Shown: piece after piece, positions 1 through 5,336 of the stretch | Layout: the number at the start of each line of letters is the position of its first letter | Numbering within the stretch: position 1 is the first letter of the stretch | Source of the DNA: an uncultured Fidelibacterota bacterium | GTDB taxonomy: Bacteria; Marinisomatota; Marinisomatia; SCGC-AAA003-L08; GCA-002707645 | DNA: 7,556 nt | Direction: 5' to 3' | NCBI GenBank assembly: GCA_913020255.1 | Contig: CAJWAW010000029.1 | Span: forward strand, 1 to 7,556 | Notes under the pieces: model-generated | Told to the model about the DNA's origin: nothing | Seen by the model: the letters and a program-made list of their open reading frames with translations, nothing else | Databases searched by the model: none | Position numbers and translations under genes: made by a program

Positions 1-455
1 ATTTTATTCATTGATTTTAATTTTTCAACTGATTCCATTACAGATGGATTTTGCCACATTTTATAATTCATTGCAGGAGCAAATATTGTAGGCTGCTCAC
101 AAACAGATAATGTTGTTGATACAATATCATCTGCAATACCATTTGCTGTTTTAGATAAAATATTGGCAGTAGCAGGCATTATTATAATTAAGTCTAAATC
201 AAAAGACAATTCAATATGTTCTAATCCAGCCTTTGGACTATCTGGGAATAAATCTGAAATAACTTCATTATTTGTCAAAGCAGCAAATGTGGCTTTACCA
301 ACAAATTTTTCTGCTGATTTACTCATCATTACTGTTACTTGTGCTTCTTGTTTTTTTAATATTCGAATTAATTCACACGTTTTATATGCCGCGATTGAGC
401 CAGTAATACAGATTAATATTTTTTTATTTTTTAAAGGGTTTATTTTTTGATGCAT
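1..455 (-). CDS. coaBC: Phosphopantothenoylcysteine decarboxylase / phosphopantothenate-cysteine ligase, N-terminal part (partial at left edge)
   Basis: CoaBC (Dfp) carries out two cytoplasmic steps of coenzyme A synthesis: joining cysteine to 4'-phosphopantothenate, then decarboxylating the product to 4'-phosphopantetheine. The 151 visible residues cover most of the N-terminal flavoprotein (CoaC) domain. They show the FMN-binding start ITGSIAAYK at residues 17-25, the catalytic histidine in the LEHIEL stretch (H80), PATAN at 94-98, and the family signature PAMNxxMW at 127-134. The ligase domain would lie beyond base 1. The ATG at 455-453 is chosen because it places ITGSIAAYK at the usual distance from the start. 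The gene overlaps the 3' end of the O-methyltransferase by 16 bases, so the two are probably translated together. The family assignment is secure. Whether the full bifunctional protein is present cannot be seen here. Confidence 0.93.
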   Translation of the reverse strand, partial: MHQKINPLKNKKILICITGSIAAYKTCELIRILKKQEAQVTVMMSKSAEKFVGKATFAALTNNEVISDLFPDSPKAGLEHIELSFDLDLIIIMPATANILSKTANGIADDIVSTTLSVCEQPTIFAPAMNYKMWQNPSVMESVEKLKSMNK

Positions 456-1081
456 AACATTAAACCATCTCTAATTGTAAGCATTGTATTATATGTGTTT
501 TTATCATTATTAATTATTTGTGCAGTTTCTGCAATTATTTTTGATTCTTTATCTTTGGGTTTTAACACTTGCCCACCCCATAACATATTATCAATAATCA
601 TTATACCTTTTGGCTTTAATAATTTGAGACATTCTATATAATAGTTAGTATAATTATTTTTATCTGCATCAATAAAACAAAAATCAAAACTATTTAATTC
701 AAATTTCTTAATTGATTTTAATGCAGATCCAGCATGTATTTTTATTTTATGTGCATAATTACATTTATCAAAAAAATGTTGTGCAGTTTTAATATGATTT
801 TCACCTAATTCACATGTATGAATAATACCATCATCTGGTAAAACTTCTGCCATTTTTAATGCACTATACCCAGTAAACATACCAACTTCTAATATTTTTT
901 TTGCATTAGAAGCAATTATAAAGCTTTGCAAAACATTTCCTACTTGTAGCCCACTAATCATTTGTGGTGCTGGCTCATTTTGAAAGGTATATTCAATTAA
1001 TTCAGTTAAAATTTTTGAATCTTGATGTGAATGATTTTCGCAATATTTAATTATATCTTCTTTATTTAATTCTGCAATCAT
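440..1081 (-). CDS. Class I SAM-dependent O-methyltransferase, family 3 (caffeoyl-CoA/catechol type)
   Basis: This 213-residue protein has the usual length of bacterial family-3 O-methyltransferases, which move a methyl group from S-adenosylmethionine to a hydroxyl, usually with a divalent metal. SAM-binding motif I is ILEVGMFTGYSA at residues 63-74. The acidic residue ending the second strand is in HTCELGE (E91). The metal ligands expected for the family are present as D138 in FIDADKNNY and D164-N165 in IIDNMLWGG. The C-terminal RDGLMLCIKK is also typical. The N-terminal segment PQMISGLQVG matches the region that covers the active site in this family. The start codon overlaps the glutaredoxin stop as ATGA, and the 3' end overlaps coaBC by 16 bases, so all three genes look cotranscribed. 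The natural substrate cannot be predicted; bacterial members are often broad catechol methyltransferases. Confidence 0.9.
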   Translation of the reverse strand: MIAELNKEDIIKYCENHSHQDSKILTELIEYTFQNEPAPQMISGLQVGNVLQSFIIASNAKKILEVGMFTGYSALKMAEVLPDDGIIHTCELGENHIKTAQHFFDKCNYAHKIKIHAGSALKSIKKFELNSFDFCFIDADKNNYTNYYIECLKLLKPKGIMIIDNMLWGGQVLKPKDKESKIIAETAQIINNDKNTYNTMLTIRDGLMLCIKK

Positions 1082-1320
1082 AATAATTTATTTAATTCTC
1101 CGGATTGTTCTAATTTTAGTAGCTGATCAAAACCTCCAATACATTTATCATTTATAATAATTTGTGGAACAGTTGAGCCACCAGTCATTTTTTCTAAATC
1201 TTCCCTACTGATATCATTTTTTTCTATATCAATTTCTTTATACTGAATATTTTTTTCGTTGAGCAATTTTTTTGCATATACACAAGGGCCACACCATTCA
1301 GCACTATATATTATTACCAT
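1078..1320 (-). CDS. Glutaredoxin with a CGPC active site
   Basis: An 80-residue single-domain thiol oxidoreductase the size of bacterial GrxC/NrdH. The fold markers of a glutaredoxin are clear: the active site WCGPC at residues 9-13 after the first strand, the cis-proline TVPQI motif in the middle, and GGFDQLLKL near the C-terminus. Classical glutaredoxins carry CPYC; CGPC is the thioredoxin active site, so its reductant (glutathione or thioredoxin reductase) is uncertain. A third cysteine follows TVPQI in the DKCIGG segment. The likely ribosome binding site is AGGAA, about six bases before the ATG. The gene ends in TGA, overlapping the methyltransferase ATG as ATGA, which shows that TGA is a normal stop codon in this genome. 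It is divergent from the selenocysteine peroxiredoxin, for which it is a plausible electron donor (inference). Confidence 0.9.
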   Translation of the reverse strand: MVIIYSAEWCGPCVYAKKLLNEKNIQYKEIDIEKNDISREDLEKMTGGSTVPQIIINDKCIGGFDQLLKLEQSGELNKLL

Positions 1321-1396
1321 AAATAATTCCTATAATTTTGTTAAATTTAATATAATAAACTTTAAATTTCATCAATCATTATGAAGGGATTATATA
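1321..1396. promoter_or_regulatory. Divergent intergenic region between glutaredoxin and peroxiredoxin
   Basis: These 76 bases separate two divergently transcribed thiol/selenol redox genes and must hold the start signals for both unless transcripts enter from elsewhere. The stretch is almost entirely A and T. A weak plus-strand pair, TTGTTA at 1338-1343 and TTTAAA at 1361-1366 with 17-base spacing, is one candidate promoter, but in such AT-rich sequence it could be chance. No clear operator palindrome was found. The call rests on gene layout rather than a strong motif. Confidence 0.4.
1384..1388 (+). promoter_or_regulatory. Ribosome binding site of the peroxiredoxin
   Basis: AAGGG lies eight bases before the ATG at 1397, a good Shine-Dalgarno match in a window where most genes have weak ones or none. 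An in-frame stop (TGA at 1382-1384) lies just upstream, so translation cannot start earlier on an ATG. The site helps show that the interrupted gene is being translated. Confidence 0.7.
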
Positions 1397-1852
1397 ATGT
1401 TATTAAATGTTGGAGATAAAGCACCTGATTTTAATTTACTGAATCAAGATGAAAATTTGATTTCTTTAAAGGATTTAAAAGGTGAAAAATTTATTTTATG
1501 GTTTTATCCTAAAGCGAGCACACCTGGTTGAACAGTTGAAGGACAAGGGTTCCGTGATGAACTTAATTCATTTCAAAAATTAGGAATAAGAGTTTTTGGA
1601 GTATCTGCTGATTCTGTTAAAAAACAAAAAAACTTTCATACTAAGCAAAAATTTAATTTTGATTTACTATCTGATGAATCACATACTATGTTAGAAGAAT
1701 ATGGTGTTTGGCAATTAAAAAAATTCATGGGTAGAGAATATATGGGCATTTTAAGAGCAACCTATCTGATTAATGAGAAAGGTATTATTAACACCGTATA
1801 TGATGAGGTCAAAACAAAAACTCATGCTCAAGATATTTTAAATGCGTATTAG
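1397..1852 (+). CDS. bcp: Selenocysteine-containing peroxiredoxin, BCP/PrxQ type (in-frame TGA at 1529-1531)
   Basis: This is a thioredoxin-fold peroxidase that reduces hydrogen peroxide and organic peroxides in the cytoplasm. Read through one TGA, the frame gives 151 residues, the normal BCP length. It is collinear with the family: VGDKAPDFNL at 5-14, WFYPKASTPG at 35-44, the TGA as residue 45, then TVEGQGFRDE, the VFGVSAD strand at 67-72, LLSDE near 90, YGVWQLKKFMGREYMG at 102-117, and the conserved arginine R120 in RATYLI. Residue 45 is exactly the peroxidatic cysteine of TPGCT, so TGA very probably encodes selenocysteine. Position 50, the resolving cysteine in many BCPs, is glutamine, and no cysteine occurs anywhere. 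No other stop occurs before the TAG at 1850-1852. The coding sequence overlaps the next gene by 11 bases. Alternatives are a TGT or TGC read error at 1531, or a new pseudogene. Both fit poorly with the intact downstream frame and the following hairpin. Confidence 0.88.
1529..1563 (+). promoter_or_regulatory. Candidate bacterial SECIS element (UGA plus downstream hairpin)
   Basis: In bacteria, reading UGA as selenocysteine needs a hairpin directly after it, bound by SelB. After the TGA at 1529-1531 an outer stem can form from AGUU (1534-1537) and AACU (1560-1563). The apical stem is GGA (1541-1543) with UCC (1551-1553), then C1544 with G1549, leaving U1550 bulged and AAGG as the loop. The apical stem starts nine bases after the TGA. 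A short apical stem with a bulged U and G residues in the loop resembles known bacterial elements such as that of E. coli fdhF, although there the bulged U is on the 5' side. The fold was drawn by hand without an energy calculation, so exact pairs are uncertain. Confidence 0.55.
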
Positions 1853-2870
1853 AAATTTTCTCTTTATTATTTTGTGTGTCTATTCATTTAGCCAAACATA
1901 TCCTGAGATTGGTTCTGAACAATCATTGGATATTATAACGTGGAATATTGAACATTTTCCTAAAAGTAATCAAACAGTTAATTATTTGACAGATATCATT
2001 AATGATATTAATGTAGACATTATTGCATTACAAGAAATTGAAAACCAAAATGCATTTGATAATTTAATAAATAATTTATCCGGCTCTTGGTTTGGATATA
2101 GAGCAGATGATGGAAATTGGGGAGAACTATCTTATTTAATAAATACTAATTTTATTGAAATAACTCATTTTCCTTATACTATTTTAGATGAGTATGAACA
2201 TTATTTTGCATATAGAACACCATATGTTATGAAGTTCGTTTTTGCAGATGAAGAATTTGTTCTAATTAATATACATTTTAAATGTTGTGGTGATGAAATT
2301 TTGGAAGAGGATTATTGGGATGAAGAGTATAGAAGATTAATAGCTAATCAATATTTAAAAAATTATATTGATAATTATTTTAGCGATGAAAACGTTATTG
2401 TATTAGGTGATTTTAATGATAATATTGCAGAATCTAACATTAATAATGTTTTTTTAGACTTTCTCAATGATTATCAAAACTATTTTTTTTCTGATATGCA
2501 TATTGCAGAGGGTCCATCTACAAATTGGTCATTCCCAAATTGGCCTAGTCATTTAGATCATATTTTAATTACTAATGAGTTATTTGATAATTATCACCCC
2601 AATTCATCTTTTACATTTAGAATAGATGATTATCTCAGCGGGTGGGGAGAATATGATAATTATATATCAGATCATAGGCCTGTTGTAATTAATTTAAATT
2701 TTCCAATAGAAGGTGATATTAATGATGATGGAAATGTCAATGTACTAGATATCACATTACTAATTAATATGATATTAGCAAATACTTATTCTGACATATC
2801 AGACTTAAATAATGATGGAGGATTAAATATTTTAGATGTAGTACTATTAGTATCTATTATACTGTCTTAA
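1842..2870 (+). CDS. Secreted endonuclease/exonuclease/phosphatase-family protein with C-terminal dockerin-like repeats
   Basis: This 342-residue protein begins with a signal peptide (about residues 1-17, hydrophobic core FLFIILCVYSF). An endonuclease/exonuclease/phosphatase domain (DNase I-like fold) follows. It carries all the core metal and phosphate residues: N35 in WNIEHF, E65 in LQEIE, D190 and N192 in GDFND, D239-H240 in SHLDHI, and D277-H278 in SDHRPV. It should cleave phosphodiester or phosphoester bonds outside the cytoplasm; nucleic acid is the likeliest substrate, but a sugar or lipid phosphate is possible. The tail holds two calcium-loop repeats, DINDDGNVNVLD from 292 and DLNNDGGLNILD from 321, each followed by a hydrophobic helix, the layout of a type I dockerin. 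The ATG lies inside the peroxiredoxin end (11-base overlap), with no strong ribosome binding site, suggesting translational coupling. It meets the minus-strand operon tail to tail. Confidence 0.88.
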   Translation: MRIRNFLFIILCVYSFSQTYPEIGSEQSLDIITWNIEHFPKSNQTVNYLTDIINDINVDIIALQEIENQNAFDNLINNLSGSWFGYRADDGNWGELSYLINTNFIEITHFPYTILDEYEHYFAYRTPYVMKFVFADEEFVLINIHFKCCGDEILEEDYWDEEYRRLIANQYLKNYIDNYFSDENVIVLGDFNDNIAESNINNVFLDFLNDYQNYFFSDMHIAEGPSTNWSFPNWPSHLDHILITNELFDNYHPNSSFTFRIDDYLSGWGEYDNYISDHRPVVINLNFPIEGDINDDGNVNVLDITLLINMILANTYSDISDLNNDGGLNILDVVLLVSIILS

Positions 2871-3145
2871 TTATTTTGTTTACTCATTTGGTCTAATTTA
2901 TTAATACCTTGCTCTACTCCTTTAGCCACTTTTTCTTTGATAGAATTAATATTTTCTTCACTAGGCAAATTTTGTCCAGTATACATTAGATATCCAATAT
3001 ATAGAATCAGTATTATTAGAATAATTATTAACATTTTAAACAATTTTTTTAAAATACTATATGCCATAATTAATGTTATTATTATTGCAATAATTAGATA
3101 TATAGGTTCATTAATAATTATTTGATAAATATTGTTAAAATCCAT
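2867..3145 (-). CDS. Small two-helix membrane protein of unknown function
   Basis: I do not recognise this 92-residue protein. Two hydrophobic segments (about residues 15-32 and 38-55) are separated by a short basic loop, ILKKLFK, consistent with a membrane hairpin. A polar C-terminal tail of about 35 residues (SEENINSIKEKVAKGVEQGINKL and on, rich in K, E and Q) could form an amphipathic helix. The ATG follows the lipoprotein stop after one base (TAAAATG), so the two are almost certainly cotranscribed and probably act together at the envelope. It is the last gene of its operon, and its stop overlaps that of the convergent nuclease gene in TTAA. No ribosome binding site is visible, which fits translational coupling to the gene before it. 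Confidence 0.72.
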   Translation of the reverse strand: MDFNNIYQIIINEPIYLIIAIIITLIMAYSILKKLFKMLIIILIILILYIGYLMYTGQNLPSEENINSIKEKVAKGVEQGINKLDQMSKQNN

Positions 3146-3146
3146 T

Positions 3147-3827
3147 TTATTTTTTATTAATTAATTGTTGAATTTCTAAATTTTCAGATGTTGCATTTAA
3201 TATTATTGCTTGTTCAATAAATTTCTTTGCTTCTGTTACTTTATCCTGCTGTGAATAAAAGATGGCCAAGTCTTGATATAGCTGAGCAAGTTCAATTTTT
3301 ATTTTTATTTCTTCAGCAAGACTTTTCATCATAGTAATTAAAACATGTGTTTGACTAATTGCTCCAGAGTAATTTTTATTTTTATATAAGGCTTTAATTT
3401 CATTTCTACCGATTTCAAAAATATTTTTTAAATCCAAATCATTTTTTGGTAGCTCACTTATGGTGGTATCTATTACTGGATTAAGCTTTTGTTTTAATTG
3501 ATGCAGTTGCTGATAAATAGAATCAGCATGATTAATTTCATATGCTTGATTAATAAAATGATATGCCTCATCTAGCTTATTCTCCATAGTAGAAATCTCA
3601 GACAAATAATATAAAGCACTTACTTGAACTTTTTCTGTAGTGGTATGACTTATATTTTCAAATTGCGCTTTTAAGGTCTGTAATTTTTGTTCTTCGATCA
3701 GATTGTTATTCTTTAAGTATTCAAATTCATCAATAATTGATTCTAATTTTATTTCATTGGAATCTTTACAGCCTGTTAAAATGATTAATATGGTACTAAT
3801 GATTATATAATAATATTTATATGTCAT
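3147..3827 (-). CDS. TPR-containing lipoprotein
   Basis: This 226-residue protein has a lipoprotein signal peptide: hydrophobic residues 7-17 and the lipobox LTGC with C20 as the lipidated residue. The mature protein is helical. At least two stretches look like tetratricopeptide repeats: about residues 64-100 (ALYYLSEIS, then KLDEAYHFINQAYEIN) and about 175-212 (LAQLYQDLAIFYSQQDKVTEAKK and on). Between them is NYSGAISQTHVLI around 152-164. TPR lipoproteins act as scaffolds for envelope complexes; the partner here is unknown, but the adjoining membrane proteins are candidates. The ATG directly follows the stop of the 45-residue membrane protein. A GGAG lying in that protein's last codons serves as ribosome binding site seven bases before the ATG. 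The specific function is unknown. Confidence 0.82.
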   Translation of the reverse strand: MTYKYYYIIISTILIILTGCKDSNEIKLESIIDEFEYLKNNNLIEEQKLQTLKAQFENISHTTTEKVQVSALYYLSEISTMENKLDEAYHFINQAYEINHADSIYQQLHQLKQKLNPVIDTTISELPKNDLDLKNIFEIGRNEIKALYKNKNYSGAISQTHVLITMMKSLAEEIKIKIELAQLYQDLAIFYSQQDKVTEAKKFIEQAIILNATSENLEIQQLINKK

Positions 3828-3965
3828 TTATTCTCCAAATATGTTATTAAATAAAGTAGGAAAAAAATATAATACTACTAACCACATTATTCCTTTTAAT
3901 AAATAAAACAAAAATGCTCCTGAGGCTATTTTTTTTATTAGATTTTTATAGTTAAACTTTTTCAT
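3828..3965 (-). CDS. 45-residue single-pass membrane protein, unknown function
   Basis: This short frame is easily missed. It reads MKKFNYKNLIKK, then a hydrophobic stretch of about residues 14-40 containing GAFLFYLLKG and MWLVVLYFFPTLF, ending NNIFGE and TAA. The basic N-terminus suggests it lies in the cytoplasm, with one membrane span or two short ones broken by K24-G25. Support for its being real: it starts with ATG, its stop directly abuts the start of the lipoprotein gene (TAAATG), and the lipoprotein's ribosome binding site falls inside its last codons, as in a coupled operon. Its own ribosome binding site is not evident. It fills most of what would otherwise be an unusual 183-base gap in a compact operon. 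I cannot name a family. Confidence 0.62.
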   Translation of the reverse strand: MKKFNYKNLIKKIASGAFLFYLLKGIMWLVVLYFFPTLFNNIFGE

Positions 3966-4010
3966 AATTAAGCACAATTTAATTGATAAATATTCTTAAA
4001 GACAAATTAT

Positions 4011-5336
4011 TTATAATTTAGAAACCACCATTCTAATTTTATCCCCTAATTGATCAATATGTTCTTCCGTAACCGTTAAAGCAGGAGCAATCCTGACCGT
4101 TGAATGATGAGTTTCTTTTGCATATATACCATTTTTTAACAATTCCATTGATACTACATGCCCATCTAATTTTTCTGAATCATGCATTTCAAATGCTGTC
4201 AGTAAACCCTTGCCTCTGACCTCTTTAATTTTATCTGGAAAATCATTTTTTAAATTTTTAAAATGATTCATTAATTGAGCTCCTCTAATTTTTGCATTAT
4301 GAGCTAAATTTTCTTCTATTAAAGTTTTAATAGCATATACTCCTACTACTGATGCTAATGGATAGCCTCCAAATGTTGAGCCTTCTGAACCAGGAGTTAA
4401 TGTGTCAATAACATCACTTCTACCCGCTACAAATGATACAGGTAAAATACCTCCACCAGCAGCTTTTCCACACCCCATGATATCTGGTTTTACATTATAT
4501 AATTGATGAGCAAAATTTGCCCCAGTTCTACCAAAACCTGTTTGAACTTCATCAAATGCAAGTAAGATATTATGTTTTTTACATAATGCAGACACTTTTG
4601 GCCAATAATCATCATCTGGAACAATCACTCCAGCTTCACCCTGAATTGGTTCTACTGAAAAGGCTGCAATTCTATCTCCTTTTTCTTCAAATAAATTTTT
4701 AAGAGCATCATAATCATTGAAAGGTACTAATTCTATACCACTCACAAATGGCCCAAACCCTTTTTTAGAGTCTGGATCATCTGACATTGAAACCGCAGCT
4801 AAAGAACGTCCATGGAAATTACCTGTTGCTCCAACTATAATACATTCATTTTCTGGGATATTTTTTACAAAGTATCCCCATCTTCTACATAATTTAAAAG
4901 TTAATTCCCATGACTCTACTCCTGCTACCTTAGGCACGACTCTATCCATTTGTGTAAATGAAGTGGAAGCTAATAAAAAAGCACTCATATATTTATGTCT
5001 TATAGATCTAGGGACAGTTGGTAATTTTTCATCTTGTAAATGGGCTACAACGGCATCTACTATTGTTTTATTTAATTGTCCTTGATTCACAGCTGAATAG
5101 CAACATAATCCATCTAATAATTCTTCTTCAACATATGCTTCTATAGCACTATCAGAAGGTTTTCTACATATTAATGTAGAAGCATCTTGTACATGCGATA
5201 CCACAACATCTTCTAGTGGGCTATAATTTTGGCCGCCTTTTTCTTTTTCAATTTGCTCATGCTCCTTTGGAGATAATTCTCCAATACATACGCCATTCAC
5301 TGTTAATTTATCGCCATAACCATCAATCTTTGTCAT
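4011..5336 (-). CDS. Class III PLP aminotransferase, atypical ornithine-aminotransferase-like
   Basis: This 441-residue protein belongs to the fold type I, class III aminotransferases and aligns best in memory with ornithine aminotransferase, which turns ornithine and 2-oxoglutarate into glutamate semialdehyde and glutamate. The PLP lysine K291 lies in GKAAGGGILPVS, the cofactor-ring aspartate D262 in DEVQTGFGRTG, and EGSTFGGYPLAS is the conserved loop from the neighbouring subunit. GNFHGRSLAAVSMSDDPDSKKGFGPF is strongly ornithine-aminotransferase-like. Other parts deviate: the usual NTGxEAxE phosphate-binding motif reads VAGVESWE at 137-144, YSAVNQGHxHP reads CYSAVNQGQLNK, and the N-terminal 30 residues are not typical. 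Function may have shifted to another omega-amino substrate such as lysine. AAGG about nine bases before the ATG is a fair ribosome binding site. The start overlaps the DAHP synthase end by 14 bases. Confidence 0.85.
   Translation of the reverse strand: MTKIDGYGDKLTVNGVCIGELSPKEHEQIEKEKGGQNYSPLEDVVVSHVQDASTLICRKPSDSAIEAYVEEELLDGLCCYSAVNQGQLNKTIVDAVVAHLQDEKLPTVPRSIRHKYMSAFLLASTSFTQMDRVVPKVAGVESWELTFKLCRRWGYFVKNIPENECIIVGATGNFHGRSLAAVSMSDDPDSKKGFGPFVSGIELVPFNDYDALKNLFEEKGDRIAAFSVEPIQGEAGVIVPDDDYWPKVSALCKKHNILLAFDEVQTGFGRTGANFAHQLYNVKPDIMGCGKAAGGGILPVSFVAGRSDVIDTLTPGSEGSTFGGYPLASVVGVYAIKTLIEENLAHNAKIRGAQLMNHFKNLKNDFPDKIKEVRGKGLLTAFEMHDSEKLDGHVVSMELLKNGIYAKETHHSTVRIAPALTVTEEHIDQLGDKIRMVVSKL

Noticed and set aside
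163..641. Plus-strand open frames opposite coaBC and the methyltransferase
   Set aside because: They lie antisense to clearly recognisable conserved proteins, have no family features, and arise from low stop frequency on the opposite strand.
1397..1531. Pseudogene or code 4/25 reading (TGA as Trp or Gly) for the interrupted peroxiredoxin
   Set aside because: TGA serves as a normal stop in an ATGA gene overlap at 1078-1081 and ends DAHP synthase at its expected length. Trp codons are TGG throughout. The frame after the TGA is intact and conserved, which a decaying gene would not keep.
3977..4005. Minus-strand promoter-like pair (TTGTCT, 17 bases, TTAAAT) before the 45-residue protein
   Set aside because: Each box matches only four of six consensus bases in very AT-rich sequence. 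It could be a real internal promoter for the envelope trio but is too weak to call.
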